Source: Streptomyces sp. NBC_00690
Lineage (GTDB): Bacteria; Actinomycetota; Actinomycetes; Streptomycetales; Streptomycetaceae
NCBI RefSeq assembly: GCF_036226685.1
Contig: NZ_CP109009.1
Span: 1,550,001-1,614,000 of the forward strand
DNA: 64,000 nt
Reading direction: 5' to 3'
Below the pieces are notes generated by a model. That model was not told the DNA's origin. It did no database searches and saw only the letters and a list, made by a program, of their open reading frames with translations. Within the stretch, counting starts at the first letter, position 1; the number at the start of each line of letters is the position of its first letter. Position numbers and translations under genes: made by a program. Positions 27,833 through 38,200 of the stretch are shown piece after piece.

Positions 27833-28656
27833 GACCGTGCGCCCTTCTGCTCGGTACGGCCGGTCAGCCAGCCGGGTGCCCGGGACGGGCGGTCCTTGGA
27901 CGGCTCGCCCAGGGTGATCCGCTCGTGGATCGTCGCCGCTCGGGGCAGCAGGGCGTCCACATACGCCCTGCGAAGCGCGTCGGTGGTGTCGAACCCCGGC
28001 TCGTCGACCAGCCATGCATCGGGTACGTCGGCCGCTGCCGCCATGATCAGTTCCTCGGTCACCCGGGGGGCGAGCTCGGCTGCCGCCGTGATGATGTCGG
28101 GTGAGAACCGGGCGAGCGCGTGGTCGGATGCGTCGTACGGCTTGTGGGCCCAGGAGGCGACGCCCGGCCAGTTGTGGTGCCAGATCATCGTCGCCCCGTG
28201 GTCGATAAGCCAGAGGTCTCCGTGCCAGACCAGCATGTTGGGGTTGCGCCAGGAGCGGTCGACGTTGTTGATGAGGGCGTCGAACCAGATGACCCGGCCG
28301 GCCTCCGCGGGATCCACCTCATAGGCGAGCGGGTCGAAGCCGATGGTCCCCGGCAGGAAGTCCATGCCGAGGTTGAGCCCTCCGCTCGCCTTCAACAACT
28401 CCTGCACCTCCTGATCGGGCTCGCCGAGCCCGATCACCGGATCGAGCTGTATGGCAACCAGATCGGGCACCCTGAGCCCCAGGGCGCGACCGATCTGCCC
28501 GCAGATGACTTCGGCGACCAGGGTCTTGCGGCCCTGCCCGGCACCGGTGAACTTCATCACGTACGTACCCAGATCGTCGGCTTCGACGATGCCCGGGAGC
28601 GAGCCGCCCTCACGCAACGGTGTGACGTAGCGGGTCGCGGTGACTTCGGTAAGCAT
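27829..28656 (-). CDS. HipA-family kinase-like protein
   Basis: 275 residues with the HipA-like kinase fold. GTYVMKFTGAGQGRKTLVAE supplies the nucleotide-binding Lys and following Glu, DALINNVDRSWRNPN the catalytic-loop Asp/Asn (compare DxxxxNxDR(H/N)xxN in HipA), and LWLIDHGA the metal-binding Asp. The HipB partner of classic HipAB toxin-antitoxin pairs is missing; instead the partner is the DUF3037 gene, translationally coupled downstream. The role as a toxin is therefore uncertain. Confidence 0.88.
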   Translation of the reverse strand: MLTEVTATRYVTPLREGGSLPGIVEADDLGTYVMKFTGAGQGRKTLVAEVICGQIGRALGLRVPDLVAIQLDPVIGLGEPDQEVQELLKASGGLNLGMDFLPGTIGFDPLAYEVDPAEAGRVIWFDALINNVDRSWRNPNMLVWHGDLWLIDHGATMIWHHNWPGVASWAHKPYDASDHALARFSPDIITAAAELAPRVTEELIMAAAADVPDAWLVDEPGFDTTDALRRAYVDALLPRAATIHERITLGEPSKDRPSRAPGWLTGRTEQKGARS

Positions 28657-28840
28657 TTCCCCAGGCTATACGGGTTCACTCCATGCAAATCCACGGAACA
28701 GCCCAACACCATGGAGCCCGAAGAATTCCCCTGCTCGACTACCGAGCGCGGCCAGTCGCAGCTCTTCGCGTCCTAGGAGAAGCGCGGCAGAGCTTCCCAC
28801 TCGTCGGCTGGCGAGCGACGGACGTGGAGCGACTTTCCGC

Positions 28841-28969
28841 GGAGTCAATGTCTGCGAGGTTCAGCCCGAGCACTTCGCCTTGGCAAAGCGCGTATCGCGG
28901 TCTCAGCAGGACGGCGATCCGATTCCGCGCGTCGACCGCATCTCGTACGTGAGGCGCCGTCCTCTGCAC
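28841..28969 (-). pseudogene. Possible decayed tyrosine-recombinase fragment
   Basis: In one minus frame a segment reads RDAVDARNRIAVLL and RYALCQGEVLGLNLADID, which looks like the helix around the first catalytic Arg of phage-type integrases (usual form: YxLRQGExLGLxWxDID), with the Arg changed to Cys. Neither the rest of the domain nor the HxxR and Tyr motifs are present. The region 28657-29159 otherwise holds no recognisable gene. The call is weak, but the location, at the border between ordinary genes and the polyketide locus, is suggestive. Confidence 0.3.
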
Positions 28970-29159
28970 CCACGGCTCTGGAGGCTCCCGAGGCGCTTTG
29001 ACCGTCGCCCAGGTTTGGTCTGCGCGGGATCTCTGGCGAAGGCACAACGCATGGCGGGCGGTCGCGGTAGCACTCGACCCGGATACTGCGGGGGTCATGG
29101 AGGACAGAACATCGGAAACGGCATGGGGGCACGTCCTCGCCCAAGGCATGCACTCCGCC

Positions 29160-29335
29160 GGTCGTCCTCGTGGGCGAGGGCGACCGGCGGTGGGAACGAG
29201 ATGGTGTCGTCGATCACGGAAAGGTCACCGCGGCAAACGCCGGTCGCCCGGATGCCGACGAGGATCTCCCCGGGGGCGGGACTCCGGAACGTGCACGATG
29301 TGCGGCTGTTTGCCGTCGGAGATGAGGGCTCGCAG
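29160..29335 (-). pseudogene. Remnant of a zinc-dependent alcohol dehydrogenase
   Basis: Reading downstream from 29335, LRALISDGKQPHIVHVPE is followed, after a one-base frame change near 29281-29284, by PGEILVGIRATGVCRGDLSV and IDDTISFPPPVALAHED. This is the N-terminal GroES-like domain of a medium-chain alcohol dehydrogenase, with catalytic zinc ligands Cys and (altered context) His. The start codon is lost (CTG), the frame is broken and the rest of the gene is missing. It lies directly after the aldehyde-dehydrogenase-like gene, suggesting a former alcohol/aldehyde operon. Confidence 0.75.
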
Positions 29336-29354
29336 AGGTTCGCCTCCTGTCAGC

Positions 29355-30830
29355 TCAGGACGACCAGACGACCGACTGGAGTTCGCTGTACGCATGCAGT
29401 CCGAAGGAGCCGTCGTGCCGGCCGACGCCGGATTCCTTGAAGCCCCCGAAGTGCGCCTCGGGGGGACGCTGAACGGTGTTGATACCGACATTGCCGCTGC
29501 ACAGCCGGGACGCAAGATGCCAGGCGCGGACGGTGTCACCGGAAAAGACATAGTCGTGGAGACCGAAGGGAGTGCCATTGACGATCCGGACAGCCTCGTC
29601 CTCGTCGTCGAAGGGGATCACGACGACGACCGGGCCGAAGATCTCCTCCTGTGCCACCGTCATGTCCGGGGTGACATCGGCAAGAACAGTGGGGGCGAAG
29701 TAGAACCCCGGCTTGAGCACCGGGCGTTCGCCGCCAGCGACGACTCGGGCACCCTGCTGCCTCGCGCTTTCAACGTACTCCTCGACGCGATCGCGCTGGG
29801 CAGCGGAGATGAGCGGGCCAACGATGGTGGAGTTGTCCACCGGACTGCCGACTTTCAACGCCCGGGCGTGCTCGGTGAGTGCGGCGACGGCCTTCTCATA
29901 CAGCGATCGGTGTACGAGCATCCGGGTCGGCGTGGTGTAGTTCTGACCGCTGTGAAAGGAAAAGGTCAAACCGACCGCGGTGACCGCCATCTTGAATGCC
30001 TTCTCGTCGGCATCCTCAAGAACGATAGCCGCGCCCTTACCGCCGAGCTCCAGGAGGGTGCGCTTCATCTGCCCACCCGCGGCTACAGCGATCCTCTTCC
30101 CCACAGCGGTGGAACCGGTGAAGCTGATCATGTCGATGTCGTAGTGGGCGACCACCGCCTCGCCCGTGATGGGCCCTGATCCCGTGACGACGTTAAAGAC
30201 GCCGTCCGGTAGGCCGGCCTCCTTCATGATCGGACCCAGCGCCAAGCAGCCGAGCGGGCCATGCGGTGCAGGTTTGGCGACCACGGTGTTACCCATGGCA
30301 AGAGCCGGGGCGACCTTGCCCGCGAGATTGACGATGGGGAAGGTGGAGGAGGTGATGCATGCCACGACGCCCAGGGGACGGCGCACAGCCGCCGCGCCGA
30401 TGAGCCCGCCGCCAGCCAGCGGACTCGCTGTGGCGGGATGCGGCGCAAGGGGTACGGTGTCGGGCTCCAGCGCGGCGCGTGCGTAGCGGCGGAAGTGGTC
30501 GGCCGCGGCGGGAATCTGCACGGACTTCGCCGCTCGCATGGTTGCGCCGGTCTCAGCCTGCACCAAGGGAGCCAGTTCGTCGGCCCGTTCGGTGATCAGG
30601 TCGCCGATGCGCTCCAAGATGGCGGCGCGCTGACGCGGATCGGTGCGGGACCAGTCGCCGAAGGCGGTCCTGGCAGCTTCGGCAGAGGCCCAGATCTCGG
30701 CAGCGTGACCCTCAGGGGCGTAGCCCACCGCCTCGTCGGTGGCCGGGTTGGTGATCTGATAGTGGCCCTGCTCGGGATCGTGCCAAGCGCCGGCTATCCA
30801 ATGGCCGTACTTCTTGGGGGAATCGGTCAT
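29355..30830 (-). CDS. Aldehyde dehydrogenase-family protein lacking the catalytic Cys
   Basis: 491 residues from ATG 30830 (GGGAG upstream), full length for the ALDH superfamily. NAD-binding (ISFTGSTAVGKRI), the general-base Glu261 (LLELGGKGA) and the C-terminal EEIFGPVV and FGGFKESGVG motifs are all present. The nucleophilic Cys, expected in GQNC, is replaced by Tyr298 (GQNYTTPTR), one base change from TGC to TAC. The protein should therefore not work as a normal dehydrogenase; it may be newly inactivated or do something else. It follows an acyl-CoA dehydrogenase fragment and precedes an alcohol dehydrogenase remnant. Confidence 0.88.
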   Translation of the reverse strand: MTDSPKKYGHWIAGAWHDPEQGHYQITNPATDEAVGYAPEGHAAEIWASAEAARTAFGDWSRTDPRQRAAILERIGDLITERADELAPLVQAETGATMRAAKSVQIPAAADHFRRYARAALEPDTVPLAPHPATASPLAGGGLIGAAAVRRPLGVVACITSSTFPIVNLAGKVAPALAMGNTVVAKPAPHGPLGCLALGPIMKEAGLPDGVFNVVTGSGPITGEAVVAHYDIDMISFTGSTAVGKRIAVAAGGQMKRTLLELGGKGAAIVLEDADEKAFKMAVTAVGLTFSFHSGQNYTTPTRMLVHRSLYEKAVAALTEHARALKVGSPVDNSTIVGPLISAAQRDRVEEYVESARQQGARVVAGGERPVLKPGFYFAPTVLADVTPDMTVAQEEIFGPVVVVIPFDDEDEAVRIVNGTPFGLHDYVFSGDTVRAWHLASRLCSGNVGINTVQRPPEAHFGGFKESGVGRHDGSFGLHAYSELQSVVWSS

Positions 30831-31011
30831 GTTCAGCTCCCTTCGGCAGGTCGAGAACGCGACCGGCGATAGCGCCACGCTGGATCTCGTTCGAGCCGCC
30901 GTAGATGGTGTCGGCGCGGGAGAGGAGGAACGCCCGCTGTGTCAAATGGAGTTGCCAGATCTTGAGGAAGACGCTCACGTCCTCAGGCGCGAGTTCAAGG
31001 AGTCGGCTCAT
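30820..31011 (-). pseudogene. C-terminal fragment of an acyl-CoA dehydrogenase
   Basis: The frame encodes APEDVSVFLKIWQLHLTQRA followed by FLLSRADTIYGGSNEIQRGA and IAGRVLDLPKGA, the well-known C-terminal helix and FAD-contact motif (YGGSNEIQR) of acyl-CoA dehydrogenases. All upstream domains are missing: the reading frame runs back into the 3' end of the FabV-like gene, with which it overlaps by 17 bases. It probably marks a deletion that joined a former acyl-CoA dehydrogenase gene to the end of fabV. Confidence 0.8.
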
Positions 31012-32215
31012 TCGGCCAGGGCAGGTCAGTCTCGACCGGGGTGCCGTAGTCGACGCCGGGGACATCAAAGCCGTACAGGGAACGGAATTGCGCACGGAAC
31101 CACGGGATGTCGGCCAGCTCGGTGACGGTTTCGGGGGTGATCGAATGCCAGCGTTCAGCCACGGCGGCCTGGACCGGATCGGACAGCTCCCAGCGATCGA
31201 GGCGGATACGGCCGGCCTCGTCCACATCGGGCCACTCTGCCGTGAGTTGGTTCCATAGCTGGAGCGACTGCTCGACCGGGGAGGGGAAGCGGTTGCCCAG
31301 AACACCACGGAGCAGGCTGACATAGAGCGGGACACCGGGGATCGCGGTCAATGCCTGCGTAATCGCTGCTCCGTTCACCGAGGTGTACGCATGGCCACCC
31401 ACCGCGGCCAGCTGCTCGGTCAGGGCGCCCGCGGTGGACTCCAGATCTGCCTTGGCGGCGCCGATCGTGCCCCTGCGGTAGATCGCCGAGGTCAGCGGCG
31501 AACCGATGTAGGTGAGGGCGACCGTACGAAATCCGTCGCGTAGCAGCCCGCGCTCCGCCAGCGCGGTGACCCAGCGGGACCAGTCCTCGCCACCCATGAC
31601 ACGAACTGTCGCAGCGGTCTCGGCCTCGCTTGCCGAATCGACGGTGACCTCGCGCAGGTACACGGCTTCATCGTCAGCGAACTCCAGGTTCCGGGTGGTG
31701 TACGGCGTACCGAGCGGCTTGAGCACCGAGTGGTAGGTGGTGCCGCTGCGTGTATCGGTGCGCCGGGGCGCTGCAACGCTGTAGATCAGGTAGTCCACAC
31801 CGCCGAACCGCTTAGCCAGCAGATCCAACGTCTCGGTCTTGGTGGCGTCGGCGAACGCGTCGGCATTGCGGAACGAGAAATCGGACCCGAGATCGTAGGC
31901 GATCGCATTGCTGGCGATGGTGCGGTACCAACCGGCAGTCGCGCTGCGGTGTCCGGCCGGCCGTTCGAGGCTGATGCCCACGCCGTCTATGCCGTACTGC
32001 ACGAGCCCAGCGATCGTACTCGCCAGGCCGTAGCCGGCGCTCGACCCGATCACCAGCACCGTCGGCCGCCGCGCCGGTGGCTTCTCGGGAACGGGGACCT
32101 CGGCCCGCATCCGTGCGACGCTGCGAAAGCACCCGACCGGATGCGACTCGACTAGCAGATAACCACGTCCCGTTGGGGTAACGACGCGTTCGGACTGCCT
32201 AGGCGGTGGGTGCAT
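30995..32215 (-). CDS. fabV: FabV/TER-type trans-2-enoyl-ACP(CoA) reductase
   Basis: 406 residues. SHPVGC near the N-terminus and VLVIGSSAGYGLASTIAGL (long NADH-binding motif) are diagnostic of the FabV/TER family; the catalytic Tyr-x8-Lys is seen in YRRGTIGAAK. Of three consecutive ATGs, the one at 32215 has the best spacing from GAGGAG. The enzyme reduces enoyl thioesters with NADH. It begins 19 bases after the PKS stop, so the two genes are probably one transcript; a trans-acting enoyl reductase for the PKS, which has DH but no ER domain, or a role in supplying acyl units, is inferred. It could also replace FabI as a resistance isoform. Confidence 0.88.
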   Translation of the reverse strand: MHPPPRQSERVVTPTGRGYLLVESHPVGCFRSVARMRAEVPVPEKPPARRPTVLVIGSSAGYGLASTIAGLVQYGIDGVGISLERPAGHRSATAGWYRTIASNAIAYDLGSDFSFRNADAFADATKTETLDLLAKRFGGVDYLIYSVAAPRRTDTRSGTTYHSVLKPLGTPYTTRNLEFADDEAVYLREVTVDSASEAETAATVRVMGGEDWSRWVTALAERGLLRDGFRTVALTYIGSPLTSAIYRRGTIGAAKADLESTAGALTEQLAAVGGHAYTSVNGAAITQALTAIPGVPLYVSLLRGVLGNRFPSPVEQSLQLWNQLTAEWPDVDEAGRIRLDRWELSDPVQAAVAERWHSITPETVTELADIPWFRAQFRSLYGFDVPGVDYGTPVETDLPWPNEPTP

Positions 32216-32234
32216 CATCATCTCCTCTGCCGCA

Positions 32235-35200
32235 TCAGTTCTCGAGCAGTGCCTGGCTGAGGTGCTGGACCAGGTCGTCCGGTGTCGACTGGCGGAACAT
32301 CAACGCGGTGTCCAGGCGCAGGCCGGTCGTCGAGTTCAAACGGTTTCGCAGGTTCAGGATGGACAACGAGTCGAACCCGATCTCGCGGAAGATCTGGTTT
32401 CGCTGTACTGCGTCCGCCGACTCAAGCCCGAGTACTGCGGAAATCTGCGTGGAGATCAGGTCGAACAGCGTTTGGTCACGGTCGGCTTCCGTCATCGTCA
32501 CGAGCCGTTGCCGTAGCGATGTCGCCGAGACCGCGCCTCCGCCCGCCGTGCGCTTGCCGGTGGTCTTGACCAGCGACCTGAACGCCGGCGGCAGTTCCTT
32601 TCCGGTTCTGGCCTGCCTGGCCAGCTCGGCCAGATCCAACTTCGCCGCAATCAAGACGGGTTCGTTCGCGTGGCAGGCGGTATCGAACAGCGCGACGGCC
32701 TCCCGCACCCCCAGCACGCCTACTCCTACGCCCCCGGTACGGGAGGGCGCATCGTACAGCGCCCAGGGCCCCCAGGCCAGCGACACCGCCGGCGCACCGC
32801 TTGCCCGGCGCCGTCGAGCAAGCGCGTCCAGCGCAGCCGCCCACGCGGCCGAGGGTGCGCTTCCACTGCCACCGACGGTCCCGGTGAACGAGGAGCACAG
32901 GACGAGGGTGGCTTCCCCGACCTCCTCGTCGAGAATCTCCGCGGCACCGACCGTGGCGCGCACCACCTCGGCGAGAGAATCCGGTGTCGAAGGAGCTGTC
33001 TCGTCGCTCGGCAGCATCTGCGGTACATGCACGACCATGGTTAGCGGATGCTCCGCGGGCAGCCTACTGATCAGCTCGCGTAGCGCCGTGCGGTCGCTTG
33101 AATCACACGCCACGGTGGTGACGGTGGCACCCAGCGCGATGAGTTCCGCGGTCAGCACGGGCGCCTCGGTGCCGGTGAGCACTAGGCGCCGCACTCCGCG
33201 CTCGGCGACCAAGTGCCGGGCCAGTCGTGCGCCCATGGCTGTGGTTCCGCCGGTGATCAGCGTTGTGCCCTCGTCCTTGGCGACCTGTTTCATGTCAACC
33301 ATCGGCTTGCACGGCGCAAGTCGTGGCACCCTGGCCTGGCCCTCGCGCAGAGCCATCTGTGATTCGCCGGAGATGATGGCCCTCGGTAGCGCACGCCACG
33401 ACGCCTCGTCGCCGTCCATGTCGGTGAGTATGAACCGTCCAGGGTTCTCCACCTGTGCGGATCGGATCTCCCCCCACACAGCGGCGGCGGCGAGATCGGT
33501 GCCGGCACGGTCAAATGCCGGTACCGCGGATGTGGTGAGGAATACCGCAGTCACCCTGGCGAGCGCTGGGGTCGTTAGCAGGGTGTCCAGCAGGCGTACT
33601 GTCTCCCTCACGGTGGTGGCAATCTCCGCGCCTGTTGGCACGGTGAACACCAGGTAGTCCGGCACGTCCCCGCCAGTGTCGGCCAGGGCGTCCAGTCCCG
33701 GGTACGCCTGGGCGTGACCGCCTGCAACCGTCAGCCCTGCCAGGGCGGAGAGTGGATCTGTGCCTACGACCGCCCAGTTCGCCTTGCGCGGCAGCGACTT
33801 CGTGGCGTGGTCGACCCACGTCTCCCGGTACAGAGCGTCGAGTTGCGCAACGGTGGCAGCCTGTAGCTCTTTCGAATCGATGGGAGTGTTACCAACCTCC
33901 AGCTCAGCGACCGGATCGCCCACGGTGTCGGCCAGCATTATCGACACCGAGCCGGTGCGGCTCGGGCTGATCCGTACGCGCAGTGCTGTCGCACCGACCG
34001 CGTGGACAGCGACTCCACGCCACGACGTCGCCAACCGAGGACCCTCAGTGCATGCGGCGTGGAGTGTGGAGTCGAGTAGTGCGGGGTGGATGTTGTAGGT
34101 GTCGGGGTCGGTGGGGAGGGTGATCTCGGCGTAGATGTGGTCGTTGTGGCGCCACATCTGTTGCAGCCCTTGGAAGGTTGCGCCGTAGTGGTATCCGTAG
34201 GTGGCGAGGGTGTCATAGGAGACATCGACGGGCTGCGCACCGGCCGGGGGCCAGGCGGTGAGGTCCCAGTCCGGTGAAGGTGTGTCGATGTCGAGGATGC
34301 CTGTGGCGTGGCAGGTCCAGGACAGATCAGTGCTCGTGTCTGGACGTGCGTCGATCCGTATGGGTCGTGCGCCATCGCTTGTGAGGGACTCGCTCACCTC
34401 CACACGCAGCCGTATCGCACCGTGTTCAGGCAGTATGAGCGGGCTCTGCACGGTCAATTCACGGATGCTGCCGCAATCAACCCGGTCAGCGGCATGGACC
34501 GCCAACTCAACGAACACAGCGCCGGGTAACACGACGGTGCCGGCGACTTCGTGGTCGGCCAGCCAAGGATGAGTAGCCAAGGAAATCCGACCGGTGAAGA
34601 CCATACTGGCTGCACCCTCGGTAAGAGCACCGAGCAGTGGATGGCCAGCTGCCGTCAATCCAACAGCCCCAACATCACGCCGATTCGCGTCGGGGGCCAA
34701 CCAGTAGTGCGTTCGCTGGAAAGGATAGGTCGGCAGGGTGACATGACGGCCAGCACGCGGATGCCCAGGAATGCAATGGGTGGACGCACCGGCAGTGAAA
34801 GCATCACCGACGGAACGCAGAAAACTGCTCAGGTCACCATTGTCCCGACGCAATGTCCCGATGCTGCGAGCGGAAACATGCGTACTGTCAATGGTGTCCT
34901 GCACCCCCGGAACCAGAACCGGGTGAGCACTGGACTCGACAAAAATGTCATAGCCATCAGCCAGAAGCAGCCGCGTGACAGCTTCGAACTCAACAGTGCC
35001 ACGAAGATTGCGGAACCAGTAATCGGCATCCAACTCGATGGTGTCGACACGCCGCCCAGTAACCGTGGAATAGAAGTGAACATCACTGGCCCGAGGCTCG
35101 ATCGGCGCCAGCAACTCCACCACCTGATCACGAATCCTATCGACGTGCCAGGAATGCGACGCGTAATCCACCGGAACTCTCCAGGTGCGTACACCCTCCA

Positions 35201-38200
35201 CTTCAAAACGGGCCTCCAACTGATCGAGATCCTGCGCACCACCAGAAACAACAGTAGAACCAGGGCCATTAACCGCAGCAATCTCAATATCACCACCCCA
35301 TTCTTCCAAATGGGACCGCACCTGGTCGACCGACAACGCAATCGAAACCATCCCACCCTGCCCAGCCACCGCACGAATGGCCTGACTCCGCAACGCCACA
35401 ACACGAGCCGCATCATCCAACGACAACGCACCAGCAACACAAGCCGCAGCAATCTCCCCCTGCGAATGCCCCACCACCGCATCCGGCTCCAACCCATGGA
35501 ACCGCCACAAGGCAGCCAACGAAACCATCACCGCAAACAACGCCGGCTGCACCACATCCACCCGCGTCAACAACGACGCACCATCATCCGTCAACAAAAC
35601 CTCCAACAAGTCCCAATCAACATAAGCAGACAAAGCAGACGCACACTCATCAAGACGCGCCCGAAACACCGGAGCAGACACATACAAATCACGAGCCATC
35701 GCATCCCACTGCGAACCCTGCCCCGGAAACACCAACACCGCCCTACCAACACCAGCAATCCCCGTCACCACATCATCGACAGAAACACCACCCGCAAGAG
35801 ACAACAACCCCGCCACCAACTGCTCACGACTCGAACCAACCACAACACCACGATGCTCAAACGCAGTACGCCCCGCCAACGTCACCGCAACATCCACAGC
35901 CGACAACCCAGAGTCAACAACCGCAGCAACCTCCCCCGCATACGCCCGCAACGCCACCTCACTCCGCGCCGACAACACCCACCCAACCTCCCCCACCCGT
36001 GACGCCTGCTCCACCCCGAGCGCCTGCACCTCCCGTAGCGCCTGCTCCTCCTGCGGCGCCTGCTCCAAGATCACATGCGCATTGGTGCCGCTGATACCAA
36101 ACGACGACACCCCGGCCCGACGCGGCCGACCCGTCTCAGGCCACTCACGCAACTCCGTGAGCAACCGCACTCCCCCAACACTCCAATCCACATGAGACGT
36201 CGGCTCATCAACATGCAACGTCGGAGGCAACACACCACGACGCAACGCCTCCACCATCTTGATCACACCACCAACCCCAGCCGCCGCCATAGTGTGACCA
36301 ATATTCGACTTCAACGAACCCAACCACAACGGCCGATCCTGAGAATGCTCACGCCCATACGTAGCCAACAACGCCTGCGCCTCAATCGGATCACCAAGCT
36401 CCGTACCCGTCCCATGCCCTTCAACCACATCGACATCAGCACCAGAAAGCCCAGCACTAGACAACGCCCCCCGAATCACCCGCTGCTGCGACGGCCCATT
36501 CGGCGCAGTCAACCCATTCGAAGCACCATCCTGATTCACCGCCGAACCCCGCAACACCGCCAACACCCGATGCCCATTCGCCCGAGCATCAGACAGACGC
36601 TCAACCACCACCAAACCCGCCCCCTCACCCCAACCAGTCCCATCAGCCGACGACGCAAACGCCTTACACCGCCCATCAACAGACAACCCACGCTGCCGAG
36701 AAAACTCCACCAACACTCCGGGTGAAGACATCACACTCACACCACCAGCCACCGCCAAAGCACACTCACCACCCCGCACCGCCTGAACAGCCAAATGCAA
36801 CGCAACCAACGACGACGAACACGCCGTATCCACCGTCACCGCCGGCCCCTCCAAACCAAGGAAGTACGCCAACCGACCAGACGTAACACTACCGCTGACA
36901 CCCGTAAGTAGCAGCCCGTCAGCCTCCGACGAACCCTCGTGCATCGGTGGCCCATACTCCTGGGACAACGCACCGACGAACACGCCGGTGTTGCTGCCAC
37001 GCAGCGACCCAGGCTCGATCCCCGCATCCTCCAACGTCTGCCACGCGGTCTCCAGCAGCAACCGCTGCTGCGGATGCATCGCCAGCGCCTCACGAGGCGA
37101 AATCCCGAAGAACCCGGCGTCGAATTTCCCCGCGTCGTCGAGGAAGTAGCCCTTGTCGACGTAGCTCTTGCCCGTCCGGCCCGGGTCCGTGTCGAACAGG
37201 TTGTCCAAGTCCCAGCCACGATCTCGCGGCAGCCCACCAACGGCATCCCGCCCCGACCTCACCAACTCCCACAAACCGTCCGGCGACGACGCGCCACCAG
37301 GAAACCGGCAACCCATTCCCACGACAACGACCGGATCGTCGTCCGCTGCCGAAGCGGGCGCTGCAACCACCGGAGTCACGGCCTCGGTACTCCCGCCCAC
37401 CAGCTTCTCGCGCAGGAGCGCAGCGAGTGTGGACGGGGTCGGGTGGTCGAACACCACGGTGGCCGACAGCCTCAGTCCGGTTGCTTCGTTGAGCCGCTTG
37501 CGGAGCTCCACTGCGGATAGCGAGTCGAGGCCGATCTCCCTGAACGCAACGGCCGGCTGTACGGAATCGGCGGCGGCATGGCCGAGCACAGTGGCAGTGT
37601 GGGAGCGCACCAGATCGAGCAGCTCGCGATTGACATCCTCGGCTGGGCGACCGGCCAGCCGGTCGGCAAGCGTCGAGCCGGTCACAGTAGCCGCGCTCGC
37701 CGTGCGCCGCCCCCGGACCAGTCCGCGCAGCACCTCCGGAAGGCTCGCCTGCGTGACCAGTGCACGCAGCCCGTTCAGGTCGAGTGCAGCCAGTGTCGCG
37801 GTGGCCTCACCGCCGGCGAAAGCAGCGTCGAACAGCGCGACGCCTTCGTCCGATGGCAACGGTTTCAGGCCCATGCGTGCCATTCGCGAGATGTCAGCAT
37901 CGTCCAGGTCACCGGTCAATTCGCTGCGCTCGCTCCAGAAACCCCATGCGAGCGAGTTCGCCGGCAGGCCGATGGCGCGACGGTGTTGGGCAAGCGCGTC
38001 GAGGAACACGTTCGCGGCGGCGTAGTTTCCCTGGCCCGCATTGCCGATCGTGCCCATGATCGAGGAGAACAGCACGAACGCGGACAGCCCGAGGTCTCGG
38101 GTCAGGTCGTGCAGGTTCCACGCGGCGTCCAGCTTCGGCGTCAGGACGGCGTCAAGCCTTTCCGGCGTCATTCCGGAGATCAGCCCGTCATGGAGGGTAC

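Noticed and set aside
34551..36725. Long plus-strand ORFs (483 and 216 codons), repeated at 39837-42011
   Set aside because: They are antisense to the KS-AT part of the PKS modules and stay open only because of the T/G-rich codon use of the sense strand; the translations are Arg/His/Thr/Gln-rich without any fold or motif.
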